Source of the DNA: Rhizobium sp. J15
Lineage (GTDB): Bacteria; Pseudomonadota; Alphaproteobacteria; Rhizobiales; Rhizobiaceae
DNA length: 45,855 nucleotides
Direction: 5' to 3'
Assembly (NCBI RefSeq): GCF_002531825.1
Contig: NZ_NWSX01000048.1
Coordinates: 1-45,855, forward strand
In this document: positions 35,328 to 44,135 of the stretch, one piece after another
Numbering within the stretch: position 1 is the first letter of the stretch
Layout of the letters: each line of letters starts with the position of its first letter
Notes under the pieces: model-generated
The model's input: only the letters and a program-made list of their open reading frames with translations
Databases searched by the model: none
What the model was told of the DNA's origin: nothing
Position numbers and translations under genes: made by a program

Positions 35328-36857
35328 TTACTGGAAAGACTTGGCGAAGCTATCGAGAGCAGCCGTAAGCTTGCCCTTGGTATCGTCGCTGATAGCCTTT
35401 TCCGTGCGGATCGCGTCGAGGATGGCCGAGCCTTCCGAGCGCAGATAGGACAACAGGCCCTGTTCGAACTTGCCGACCGATGCGACCGGCAGCTTGTCGA
35501 GGTAGCCGTTGACGCCTGCGAAGATCACGGCGACCTGCTCTTCCGTCTTCAGCGGCGAGAACTGCGGCTGCTTCAGGAGTTCGGTCAGGCGTGCGCCGCG
35601 GTTCAGCAGGCGCTGCGTCGCAGCGTCGAGGTCCGAACCGAACTGAGCGAAGGCGGCCATTTCGCGATACTGGGCGAGCTCGCCCTTGATCGAGCCGGCA
35701 ACCTGCTTCATGGCCTTGATCTGAGCCGAAGAACCGACGCGGGAAACCGACAGACCGACGTTAACGGCCGGACGGATACCCTGATAGAACAGGTCGGTTT
35801 CAAGGAAGATCTGGCCGTCGGTGATCGAGATCACGTTGGTCGGAATGAAGGCGGAAACGTCGTTGCCCTGCGTTTCGATGACGGGCAGAGCGGTCAGCGA
35901 ACCGGCGCCCTTGTCGTCGTTCATCTTTGCGGCGCGCTCGAGGAGACGCGAGTGCAGGTAGAAAACGTCGCCCGGATAGGCTTCGCGGCCCGGCGGGCGG
36001 CGCAGCAGCAGCGACATCTGACGGTAGGCGACAGCCTGCTTGGACAGGTCGTCATAGCCGATCAGGGCGTGCTGGGCGTTGTCGCGGAAGTATTCGCCCA
36101 TCGCGCAGCCTGCGAACGGAGCGAGGAACTGCATCGGAGCCGGGTCGGAAGCCGTAGCGGCGACGATGATCGAGTATTTCAGTGCGCCACGCTCTTCGAG
36201 AACCTTGACGAACTGGGCAACCGTGGAGCGCTTCTGACCAACGGCGACGTAGACGCAGTAAAGCTTCTCACCTTCCGGACCGCTGTCGTGAATGGCCTTC
36301 TGGTTGAGGAAGGCATCGAGCAGGATCGCGGTCTTGCCGGTCTGACGGTCGCCGATGACGAGCTCGCGCTGGCCGCGGCCGACCGGGATCAGGGCGTCGA
36401 TGGCCTTGAGGCCGGTCGACATCGGCTCATGAACCGACTTGCGCGGAATGATGCCGGGAGCCTTGACGTCGACGCGCGAACGGCGGGTCGCGTTGATCGG
36501 GCCCTTGCCGTCGATCGGGTTGCCGAGAGCGTCGACGACGCGGCCGAGCAGTTCCGGACCAACCGGAACGTCGACGATGGCGCCGGTGCGCTTGACAGTG
36601 TCGCCTTCCTTGATGTCGCGGTCGGAGCCGAAAATAACGACACCGACGTTGTCAGATTCAAGGTTCAGGGCCATGCCGCGGATGCCGCCGGGGAACTCGA
36701 CCATTTCACCGGCCTGAACATTGTCCAGACCGTAAACGCGAGCGATACCGTCACCGACGGAGAGAACCTGGCCGACTTCCGAGACTTCTGCCTCTTTGCC
36801 GAAATTTTTGATCTGGTCTTTGAGAATTGCGGAAATTTCCGCGGCGCGGATATCCAT
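35328..36857 (-). CDS. atpA: ATP synthase F1 alpha subunit
   Basis: The 509-residue nucleotide-binding (non-catalytic) subunit of F1. The Walker A is GDRQTGKT (169-176), and the block SVGDGIARVYGL near the N-terminus is typical. The motif VSRVGSSAQIKAM near residue 370 carries the arginine finger. Its ATG overlaps the atpH stop by one base (TGATG). Confidence 0.98.
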   Translation of the reverse strand: MDIRAAEISAILKDQIKNFGKEAEVSEVGQVLSVGDGIARVYGLDNVQAGEMVEFPGGIRGMALNLESDNVGVVIFGSDRDIKEGDTVKRTGAIVDVPVGPELLGRVVDALGNPIDGKGPINATRRSRVDVKAPGIIPRKSVHEPMSTGLKAIDALIPVGRGQRELVIGDRQTGKTAILLDAFLNQKAIHDSGPEGEKLYCVYVAVGQKRSTVAQFVKVLEERGALKYSIIVAATASDPAPMQFLAPFAGCAMGEYFRDNAQHALIGYDDLSKQAVAYRQMSLLLRRPPGREAYPGDVFYLHSRLLERAAKMNDDKGAGSLTALPVIETQGNDVSAFIPTNVISITDGQIFLETDLFYQGIRPAVNVGLSVSRVGSSAQIKAMKQVAGSIKGELAQYREMAAFAQFGSDLDAATQRLLNRGARLTELLKQPQFSPLKTEEQVAVIFAGVNGYLDKLPVASVGKFEQGLLSYLRSEGSAILDAIRTEKAISDDTKGKLTAALDSFAKSFQ

Positions 36858-37423
36858 CAGCCGACCTCTTTCAATGCAAGCTTAAGGGTAGAGAGTTTGG
36901 TACGAAGAGACGTATCAATCTGACGGGACCCGACCTTGACGATCAGACCACCAAGAATTGACGGATCAACCGTGACGGCAATCGCCACGTCTTTGCCGGT
37001 GACGCCCTTCAGCGCCGCCTTCAATTCATTTTCCTGCTCTGCGGTCAGAGCATGGGCCGAGGTGACCTCGGCAGAAATTTCGCCGCGATGCTTGGCGGCA
37101 ATCACCCGGAAGGCCTTGATCATGCCCGGCAGGGCGAACAGGCGGCGGTTGCGCGCCACGACCTTCAGGAAATTGGCGAAGAAACCGGAGATGCCGGCCT
37201 TTTCGCTGATGGCGACGATCGCCTTCAACTGGTCTTCGGCGGAGAAAACCGGGCTCAGGATGAAGCGCTTCAGGTCGCCGCTCTCATCCAGCATCGCCTG
37301 AAAACGGTCGAGATCGGCGGTTACCCTGTCTACGGCGCCTTCTTCGAGCGCCAGCTCGAAAAGCGACGAGGCATAGCGCTCTGCAACACCAGAAGTAAGC
37401 TGGGACGTGTCTGCCACTGGCAC
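36857..37423 (-). CDS. atpH: ATP synthase F1 delta subunit
   Basis: The 188-residue subunit linking F1 to the peripheral stalk; first gene of the operon. AERYASSLFELALEEG and the C-terminal SILGGLIVKVGSRQIDTSLRTKLSTL are family blocks. The start is taken as GTG 37423 (reading MPVADTSQ), with AGGG 7 nt before it. The long in-frame upstream extension (to 37624) has no family resemblance and would run through the promoter region. No promoter could be assigned with confidence in the 255-bp space to the next gene. Confidence 0.94.
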   Translation of the reverse strand: MPVADTSQLTSGVAERYASSLFELALEEGAVDRVTADLDRFQAMLDESGDLKRFILSPVFSAEDQLKAIVAISEKAGISGFFANFLKVVARNRRLFALPGMIKAFRVIAAKHRGEISAEVTSAHALTAEQENELKAALKGVTGKDVAIAVTVDPSILGGLIVKVGSRQIDTSLRTKLSTLKLALKEVG

Positions 37424-37678
37424 AAATTTCCCTGATTTCAATCCAAAACCCGGCTTTCGGCGGGCGCCGAGCCTATGATCTTGAATTCGTTTTGATTTCC
37501 CCCAGAAATCACAAGAGAAGCCTCTTGCTTCTTCCGAAATTCGGGGTCCGTCTAACATAGGATGTTCGGACTCGCAACACGCGTAATGCCCGAATACGCC
37601 TTTCACATGAATTTCTGTCCGCAAAATTGCGCAATGTCTTGAAAGCCGGCCGAAGAGGCCGTCCGGCGGTGGCGAAAA

Positions 37679-38068
37679 TCACGCCTGGATGAAGCCGAAC
37701 ACATAGAGCAGGGGCAATGCAGCCAAAGCGACCTGCACAACCAGAAGTAAATAGTTGATGATATTACTCCCCTTATCGGACAGGATCGAGATGATACGGG
37801 CAAAGGCAGCCATCACGAAGGAAGCGCCGAGCGCCATATAGATCCAGTCCTGGGCGAGCATGATCGCCGAGGCCCCGAAACCGAGATAAAAACCGCCCAT
37901 CGAGCGCGCCTCGCCATAGCCTTCCGGCCGCCCCTCCCGCGCCTGGAGGCCGAGAAGACGCAAGGCGTGGCCCGGCGCGAACATCATGACGAAGCCCGCC
38001 AGCGCCGTGAAGGCCGCGGAGCAAAACGCCAGCTGCTCGCCAAGCTCGGTCGGAAAATAGAACTCCAT
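37679..38068 (-). CDS. Small four-helix membrane protein (DUF4345-like)
   Basis: A 129-residue hydrophobic protein with about four membrane segments (CSAAFTALAGFVMMFAPG, MGGFYLGFGASAIML, DWIYMALGASFVMAAFARI, YLLLVVQVALAALPLLYVF). The length and the RSMGGFYLGFG region resemble the DUF4345 family; no function is known. It lies on the same strand and upstream of the atp operon, with 255 bp between, and downstream of priA. A GCCGG/CCGGC hairpin after its stop (37645-37667) has no strong T-run. Confidence 0.8.
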   Translation of the reverse strand: MEFYFPTELGEQLAFCSAAFTALAGFVMMFAPGHALRLLGLQAREGRPEGYGEARSMGGFYLGFGASAIMLAQDWIYMALGASFVMAAFARIISILSDKGSNIINYLLLVVQVALAALPLLYVFGFIQA

Positions 38069-38172
38069 GCTTCAGCCCCAAATCACTCGCGAATCGCTGT
38101 TTTATGGCATGGGCCGGAAAAGGATGAAATGGCGGCGGCGCCAGAAAACGCCGGCGGGCGATCCGCAGCAAG

Positions 38173-40389
38173 CTAAAGGAAACTCTGCGGATCGATATCG
38201 AGCTGCACCTGCACCGATCCGCGCTCCTTCGGCGATTGCGACAGCATCGCCCGCAGGAAGCCCTGCATGTCGGAGTTCCGCCGCCCGTGCACCAGAAGAC
38301 GGAAGCGATGGCGGCCGCGCACCAGCGCCAGCGGCGCTTCCGCCGGTCCGAGCACCGAAATGCCTGAAACCTGCGGCGCCGCATTGCGCATGCCGCGCGC
38401 ATGGTTTTCAGCGTCATGGCGGGTTTCGGCCGAAACGATGACCGAGGCGAGCCGGCCGAACGGCGGCAGTGCGGCGCGTTCGCGCTCAGTGATCTCGCGC
38501 TCGTAGAAGGCGCCGGAATCGCCCGATACGATCGCCTGCATGACCGGATGCTGCGGCTGGTAGGTCTGCAGCAGCCCATGGCTCTTGAGGCCCGTGCGCC
38601 CGGCCCGGCCGGTCACCTGCGACAGAAGCTGAAAGGTGCGCTCGGCGGCGCGCGGATCGCCGTTGGCAAGGCCGAGATCGGCATCGACGATGCCGACCAG
38701 CGTCATAAGCGGAAAATTATGGCCCTTGGCGACGAGCTGGGTGCCGATGACGATATCCGCCTCACCCTTGGCGATCGCCTCGAGCTCCAGCCGCAGCCGC
38801 TTCACGCCGCCCATGATATCGGAGGAGAGAACGATCGTTCGGGCCTCGGGGAAATGCCGCTCCACCTCTTCGGCGATGCGCTCGACCCCCGGCCCGCAGG
38901 CGACCAGATGGTCGAGCGTGCCGCATTCCGGGCATGCCTCCGGCGTGCGCTCGGCATGGCCGCATTGATGGCATTGCAGCTGTTTGCGGAAACGATGCTC
39001 GACGAGCCAGCTCGAACATTGCGGACACTGGAAACGGTGGCCGCACACCCGGCAGAGCGTCAGCGGCGCGTAGCCGCGCCTGTTCAGAAAGAGCAGCGCC
39101 TGTTCGCGCCTCTCCACCGTCTTGCCGATTGCCCGGATCAGGACCGGCGACAGGAAGCCGCCGCGCTCCGGCGCATGCCTGCGCATATCGATGAGATGCA
39201 GGTCCGGCAGCGCGGCATCGCCGAACCGCGTCGGCAGGTGGACGGTGCTGTAACGCCCGCTCTGCCCGTTGACCTGGCTTTCGACCGACGGCGTCGCCGA
39301 CACCAGGATTACGGGAAAGTCGCCGATGCGGCCGCGCACCACCGCCATGTCGCGGGCATTGTAGAAAACGCGGTCTTCCTGCTTGTAGGCGGGATCATGC
39401 TCTTCGTCGACGATGATGAGGCCGAGCTCCTCGAAGGGCAGGAAGAGCGCCGAGCGCGCGCCGGCCACGACACGCACTTCGCCAGTCACCGCCTGGCGCC
39501 AGACCTTTTCGCGCATGCGCGGCGGCAGATCGGAGTGCCATTCGGCCGGCTTTGCGCCGAAGCGGTCCTGGAAGCGCTCCAGGAAGCTTGCCGTCAGCGC
39601 AATTTCCGGCAGCAGGATCAGCACCTGCTTGCCGCGCCTCAGCGTCTCGGCGATCGCCTCGAAATAAACCTCCGTCTTGCCGGAGCCCGTCACCCCGTCG
39701 ATCAGCGACACCGCGAATTCGCCCTTGCGAACGTCGCCCACGATCTCCTCGGCCGCCTGCCTCTGCGGTCCTTCCAGGCGCGCGGCGGCGAAGTCGGGAT
39801 CGGGCTTTGCCACCACTGGCGGCGGCGGCAGGAATATCGTCTCGAAGATGCCGAGCGTGATCAACCCGTCGACGACGCTCGTAGAGACACCCGCAGCATG
39901 CGCTAGGCCACTGCGGGTCCAGGACAAGCCGTCGGCGGCGGCATCGAGCACCCGGGCGCGCGCCGGCGTCATCCGCTCCGGCTCGCCGCCGACGAGCTTC
40001 AGCCCTTCCACCATCGGCTCCGGCTCGAAGGCGTTCGGCGCCCTGAGCGCCATGCGGGCGACGAGGCCCGGCGGCGAAAGCGTATAGGTCGCCACCCAAT
40101 CGATGAAATCCCGCATCTCCCGGGAGAGCGGCGGGCAGTCGAAGACATGGCTGATCGGCCGGAGCTTCTTCGGATCGACGCCATCTTCGCCGCCGTCCCA
40201 GACGACGCCGATCACCTGACGCGGTCCGAGCGGCACCTGCACGACCGAGCCGGGCTCGACCGCCATGCCCTCCGGCACCGAATAGGAATAGGGTTTCGGC
40301 GCCGGCATCGGCACCAGCACTGGAACCGTTCGGTTCGCGGGCGGTGCCTCGAAAAGCGCGCCAAAGAGATCGGACGAATCTGTGCTCAT
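38173..40389 (-). CDS. priA: PriA primosomal helicase
   Basis: A 738-residue 3'-5' helicase that restarts stalled replication forks by reloading the DnaB helicase. It has the N-terminal 3'-DNA-binding domain (PVLVPMPAPKPYSYSVPEG), Walker A DGVTGSGKTEVYFE (231-244), the DEEHD box (VDEEHDPAYKQ), motif III LVSATPSVES and the zinc-binding cysteines CRVCGHRFQCPQC ... CHQCGH ... CPECG. The C-terminal helicase block LSQVTGRAGR is present. The start MSTDSSDLF is preferred over the ATG at 40410. All key elements are intact. Confidence 0.97.
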   Translation of the reverse strand: MSTDSSDLFGALFEAPPANRTVPVLVPMPAPKPYSYSVPEGMAVEPGSVVQVPLGPRQVIGVVWDGGEDGVDPKKLRPISHVFDCPPLSREMRDFIDWVATYTLSPPGLVARMALRAPNAFEPEPMVEGLKLVGGEPERMTPARARVLDAAADGLSWTRSGLAHAAGVSTSVVDGLITLGIFETIFLPPPPVVAKPDPDFAAARLEGPQRQAAEEIVGDVRKGEFAVSLIDGVTGSGKTEVYFEAIAETLRRGKQVLILLPEIALTASFLERFQDRFGAKPAEWHSDLPPRMREKVWRQAVTGEVRVVAGARSALFLPFEELGLIIVDEEHDPAYKQEDRVFYNARDMAVVRGRIGDFPVILVSATPSVESQVNGQSGRYSTVHLPTRFGDAALPDLHLIDMRRHAPERGGFLSPVLIRAIGKTVERREQALLFLNRRGYAPLTLCRVCGHRFQCPQCSSWLVEHRFRKQLQCHQCGHAERTPEACPECGTLDHLVACGPGVERIAEEVERHFPEARTIVLSSDIMGGVKRLRLELEAIAKGEADIVIGTQLVAKGHNFPLMTLVGIVDADLGLANGDPRAAERTFQLLSQVTGRAGRTGLKSHGLLQTYQPQHPVMQAIVSGDSGAFYEREITERERAALPPFGRLASVIVSAETRHDAENHARGMRNAAPQVSGISVLGPAEAPLALVRGRHRFRLLVHGRRNSDMQGFLRAMLSQSPKERGSVQVQLDIDPQSFL

Positions 40390-40578
40390 CGCGCGAGACC
40401 ATGCCCGCAAATCAATGGAATTGGAACCGCAAAGAGGAAGCGGCGCATCCAGCGAGGAATGAGGGCTGCGAGGCGCGGCCAGGATTGATGCCCCCCTTGG
40501 GAAAGGGTTGCCGGACGAACGATTGGCTGCATAGATTGCCGGAACGCTTTGTTCGACCGCTGAACCGGAGGAGAACGG

Positions 40579-41511
40579 ATGGCCCGACTGACCGAAGATG
40601 CCAAGGGCGTCTATGTGATTGCCGTAACGCCCTTTACCGACGACGGCGCGCTCGATCTTGCCAGCATCGACAGCATGGTCGATTTCTACGAGGGCGCCGG
40701 CGTCACCGGCCTGACGGTCCTCGGCCAGCTCGGCGAAGCGCCGAAGCTGACGGCCGAGGAATCACGCATCGTCGTCGAGCGTGTGCTGAAGCGCCTTGAT
40801 GGACGCCTTCCGGTCGTCGTCGGCGTCTCGGCGCCAGGGCTCGCACCGATGCGCGAGCTTGCGGAAGCCGTCATGGGCGCGGGTGCGGCCGGCGTCATGG
40901 TCGCACCGCCCTGGACCGTCAGGACCGACGATCAGGCCTTCTCCTTCTATCAGTCGGTCGGCGAGGCGTTGGATGACACGCCCTTCGTGCTGCAGGACTA
41001 TCCGCTGACCACCAATGTGACGATCGCCGCTGGCGTCATCGAGCGCATCGTCAGGGAAGTGCCCAATTGCGTCATGCTCAAGCACGAGGACTGGCCGGGC
41101 CTTGCCAAGATCACCGCGCTTCGCGCCGCCAGCGGCAGCGGCGCCATGCGGCGCATCTCGATCCTTTGCGGCAATGGCGGGCTTTTCCTGCCTGAGGAGA
41201 TGGGGCGCGGCGCCGACGGCGCGATGACCGGCTTCTGCTATCCCGAGATGATGGTCGGCGTCGTCGAGGCCTATGCCGCCGGAAATCCCGATCGCGCACA
41301 CGAAATCTTCGACGCCTACCTGCCGCTCGCCCGCTATGAACAGCAGCAGGGCATCGGCCTGGCCTGCCGCAAATACGTCCTTGCCAAGCGCGGCGTCATC
41401 AAGTCCGCCGCTCTGCGCAAGCCGGGCGCCCGGCTCTCGGCGCCCGACATTGCCGATGTCGAACGGCTGCTGGCGCGCCAGGCCATTCGCCTCAAAGAGA
41501 TCGGCGCATGA
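40579..41511 (+). CDS. DHDPS/NAL-family aldolase with atypical active site
   Basis: A 310-residue TIM-barrel lyase of the dihydrodipicolinate synthase / N-acetylneuraminate lyase family. The Schiff-base lysine is present (CVMLKHEDWPG). However, the DHDPS motif GTTGE reads GQLGE here, and the YN-x-P-x-R-T motif reads QDYPLTT, so the threonine/tyrosine relay and substrate arginine of DapA are not kept. It is therefore unlikely to make dihydrodipicolinate; a sugar-acid or hydroxyproline-related pyruvate aldolase or dehydratase is more likely. The ribosome site GGAGGAG lies 7 nt before the ATG. It is divergent from priA and converges with the GNAT gene, with a 7-bp gap. Confidence 0.88.
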   Translation: MARLTEDAKGVYVIAVTPFTDDGALDLASIDSMVDFYEGAGVTGLTVLGQLGEAPKLTAEESRIVVERVLKRLDGRLPVVVGVSAPGLAPMRELAEAVMGAGAAGVMVAPPWTVRTDDQAFSFYQSVGEALDDTPFVLQDYPLTTNVTIAAGVIERIVREVPNCVMLKHEDWPGLAKITALRAASGSGAMRRISILCGNGGLFLPEEMGRGADGAMTGFCYPEMMVGVVEAYAAGNPDRAHEIFDAYLPLARYEQQQGIGLACRKYVLAKRGVIKSAALRKPGARLSAPDIADVERLLARQAIRLKEIGA

Positions 41512-41518
41512 GGCCGGA

Positions 41519-41959
41519 TCAATACAGCTCAAGACTATGAGTATAGCGGTGGTGCTCGCGGGGCTGGAATCCTAACGACTCCCAGAACTTCGCGGCACCG
41601 TCATTTCCCGCATGAACGGTGGCGAGCGTGCAGAAGCATCGCCCATGATCCAGCAGAGCCTGGGCGAGCATCCGGCCGATGCCGCGCCCGCGCATTGCAG
41701 GTTGGACGTAGAAACGCCGCATCCGCAACGCTCCCGCCACGGCGTGTTCGACGGTCATGCCTCCGACACCGGCGAGCGCCTGATCGGCGTAAGCGCCGAG
41801 CAGCTTTTCGCCAACATCGTCGAACCTGACTTCGCCAGCGGACCATTCTTGTATGAGCCGGGTGATATGGAGATGGCCTTCGCACCTGGCCTCGCTCTCG
41901 AGAGCCACGATCTCCTGTGGCAGTCGATCCCGTATCACGCGGATATCGATCATCATCAC
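41519..41959 (-). CDS. GNAT-family N-acetyltransferase
   Basis: A 146-residue GCN5-related acetyltransferase. The acetyl-CoA binding motif A is seen as MRRFYVQPAMRGRGIGRMLAQALLDHG (Q/R-x-x-G-x-G/A = RGRGIG), and motif B as NDGAAKFWESLGFQP. The substrate is unknown. The start is one of three successive ATG codons. It ends 7 bp from the aldolase and starts 12 bp after the acyltransferase gene on the same strand, so it is probably co-transcribed with the latter. Confidence 0.88.
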   Translation of the reverse strand: MMMIDIRVIRDRLPQEIVALESEARCEGHLHITRLIQEWSAGEVRFDDVGEKLLGAYADQALAGVGGMTVEHAVAGALRMRRFYVQPAMRGRGIGRMLAQALLDHGRCFCTLATVHAGNDGAAKFWESLGFQPREHHRYTHSLELY

Positions 41960-41971
41960 GATGCTGCCTGG

Positions 41972-42925
41972 CTAAACCGCAGGAACCGGAAGGTCGCGGC
42001 CGGACACGGCTACAGCCGGCAGGCCGACCGGTACGAAGGCCGCGTCGCCGTCCGCCGCCAGATCATGCACCGTATGCTTTTCCAGCGCCTTGGTGACATC
42101 GTTGAGGTCGCCGTCCAGATCTTCGGCCGGAATGAGATTGCCGATGACGAAATCGAAACGGTCGCCGCGCTTGTTCAAGAGTTCGTGGAACACGGTCATA
42201 TCGCGCAGTTCCGTCGACCATTTCGCCAGCCAGTAGAACAGGCCGGAATTGCGCGCCGTCATATGGACGGGAAGGATCGGCAGATTGTATTTGCGCGCCA
42301 GCCCTACGGCCGAGGTCTTCCACGAGCGCTCGTTCAGCCGTCCGTTCGCCCAATAGGCGATGCGGCCCGAGGGAAAGAGCACGGTCGCCTTGCCTTCCCT
42401 GACCGCATGGTTGGTCAGCTGCAGCGTCTCGCGCGCCTTGAGCTTGCTCTTGTGCTCCTCCCGCCATTCGACGGGAATGATCATCTCGGCAAAGCGCGGA
42501 TTGACGCGGATCGCGTCCCGGTTGGCGAAGAACATCATATCGGGCCGGCGCGCTTTCAGAAGATCGAAGACAGCGACGCCATCGGCAATGCCGGTCGGAT
42601 GGTTGCTGACGAGGATGAAGCCGCCCCTATCGGGAATGCGTTCGCCATTGGTGATGCCAATATCGAGTTTCAGCACGTTGCTCAGATATTCGAACGACTG
42701 GAAGCCCGGCATCTTGGCAACCGCATTGGCGAATTCGATCGCCTTGCTGTAGCGCAGAAGCGTGTAGAGAAATGGCCGCATCGCCGGCCAGAGCGGGTGT
42801 TTGACGATCCTCTGGCCGCGTTCGGCAATCAGCGTATCGACGATATGACCGGGTTTTCCATGTGAAACGAGGGCGATCGCTTCCGCGAGCTGTCCGAAAG
42901 CCGTCATGGAATCGCGCCGTGCCAT
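41972..42925 (-). CDS. Lysophospholipid acyltransferase-family protein (PlsC-like)
   Basis: A 317-residue protein with the glycerophosphate acyltransferase fold. The active-site block is ILVSNHPTGIADGVAVFD, where the His-Asp pair is spaced HX5D instead of the usual HX4D. The glycerophosphate-binding region reads LFPSGRIAYW in place of FPEGTR, and ILPVHM is motif IV. This variant pattern is shared with PlsC-like proteins often called putative hemolysins, and with acyltransferases acting on amino-lipids. Probably membrane-associated. The substrate (lysophospholipid or ornithine lipid precursor) is not decided by sequence. Confidence 0.83.
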   Translation of the reverse strand: MARRDSMTAFGQLAEAIALVSHGKPGHIVDTLIAERGQRIVKHPLWPAMRPFLYTLLRYSKAIEFANAVAKMPGFQSFEYLSNVLKLDIGITNGERIPDRGGFILVSNHPTGIADGVAVFDLLKARRPDMMFFANRDAIRVNPRFAEMIIPVEWREEHKSKLKARETLQLTNHAVREGKATVLFPSGRIAYWANGRLNERSWKTSAVGLARKYNLPILPVHMTARNSGLFYWLAKWSTELRDMTVFHELLNKRGDRFDFVIGNLIPAEDLDGDLNDVTKALEKHTVHDLAADGDAAFVPVGLPAVAVSGRDLPVPAV

Positions 42926-43066
42926 GAAAGATCCTGTCTATGGGGTATAAAGCTATCGCAGTAGAATATGATCTAGGGATGACAAAGGTTTGGCCGGCAT
43001 TAGCAATTCCATAACCGTTCCTGCTTCAAATTGGCGAACTTGAAGGCAAATTCAAGGCCCTGCCAC

Positions 43067-44002
43067 GTGAATGAACTGTTGATCATCGCCGATCCGCGCC
43101 TGATGTCGGAACGGGCTGCGTGGCTCGAAAACCTCGCCCGCGAGCGCCGTCTTTCCGAGCATACGCTCGACGCTTACGAGCGCGACACCCGCCAGTTTCT
43201 GACCTTCCTGACCGGCCATCTCGCCGGGCCGGCGACACTTGCCGATATCAGGGAATTGCGCCCTGCCGACTTCCGCGCCTTCCTCGCGGCAAGGCGCAAG
43301 CAAGGCTCCGGTGCCCGCTCGCTCGGCCGCAATCTCGCCGGCCTCCGCTCGCTGCTGCGCCATCTCGAAAAGAAGGGCCTGGTCAATGCCGCCGGCGCTG
43401 GCGCGATCCGCTCGCCGAAGCAGCCGAAATCGCTGCCCAAGCCGCTCTCCGATACCCAGGCGATCACCGTCGTCAGCGACGAAGCCCAGCTCCATGACGA
43501 ACCCTGGATCGCCGCGCGCGATGCAGCCGTCATGACCCTGCTTTACGGTTGCGGCCTGCGCATCTCCGAGGCGCTGGATCTCGTTCCCGCAGATCTGCCG
43601 AAGGGCGCCACCACGCTGCGCATCACCGGCAAGGGCAACAAGACGCGGCTGGTACCGCTGCTCCCTGTGGTTTTCGATACCGTCGAGAAATATCGCACGC
43701 TCTGCCCCCACCATCTGGAAAGCGGCGAGCCGCTGTTTCGCGGCGCCCGCGGCGGCAAGCTGCAGCCGGCGATCATCCAGCGCGCCATGCAGAAGCTGCG
43801 CAGCGCCTTCGGCCTGCCGGAGACCGCCACACCCCACGCGCTGCGCCACTCCTTCGCCACCCATCTGCTTGCCGGCGGCGGCGATCTGCGCACCATTCAG
43901 GAGCTGCTCGGTCACGCCAGCCTGTCGACCACCCAGGTCTATACCGGCGTCGATGCGTCGCGGCTGCTGGAGGTGTATGATCGCGCGCATCCGCGAGCCT
44001 GA
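43067..44002 (+). CDS. xerC: Tyrosine recombinase XerC
   Basis: A 311-residue site-specific recombinase that resolves chromosome dimers at dif with XerD. The N-terminal SAM-like DNA-binding domain (WLENLARERRLSEHTLDAYERDTRQFLTFL) is followed by the catalytic domain: Arg in CGLRISEAL, Lys in ITGKGNKTRLVPL, HxxR in HALRHSFATHLL, His in LLGHASLSTTQVYT and the nucleophile Tyr in TQVYTGVD. The start is taken as GTG 43067 (MNELLIIADP); an in-frame TTG at 43031 and ATG at 43103 are alternatives. There is no integron or phage context, so this is the housekeeping copy. Confidence 0.93.
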   Translation: MNELLIIADPRLMSERAAWLENLARERRLSEHTLDAYERDTRQFLTFLTGHLAGPATLADIRELRPADFRAFLAARRKQGSGARSLGRNLAGLRSLLRHLEKKGLVNAAGAGAIRSPKQPKSLPKPLSDTQAITVVSDEAQLHDEPWIAARDAAVMTLLYGCGLRISEALDLVPADLPKGATTLRITGKGNKTRLVPLLPVVFDTVEKYRTLCPHHLESGEPLFRGARGGKLQPAIIQRAMQKLRSAFGLPETATPHALRHSFATHLLAGGGDLRTIQELLGHASLSTTQVYTGVDASRLLEVYDRAHPRA

Positions 44003-44135
44003 TGCAGGTCGCCCCAAAGGCTTGGGCCGAAGAGACGCATGAGGCTTCAACCTTTCGTTAACGCATTCTCTTAAAGGAATATGCGCAAGCCGGGCGTAGA
44101 GCATGACGCACAAAAGGCATGATGGGAAAACCCCT

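Noticed and set aside
37424..37624. N-terminal extension of atpH
   Set aside because: The extra 67 residues do not resemble ATP synthase delta and would occupy the operon's promoter region.
44010..44030. Terminator after xerC
   Set aside because: A short CCCAA/TTGGG hairpin is present, but the arms are only 5 bp and no T-run follows.
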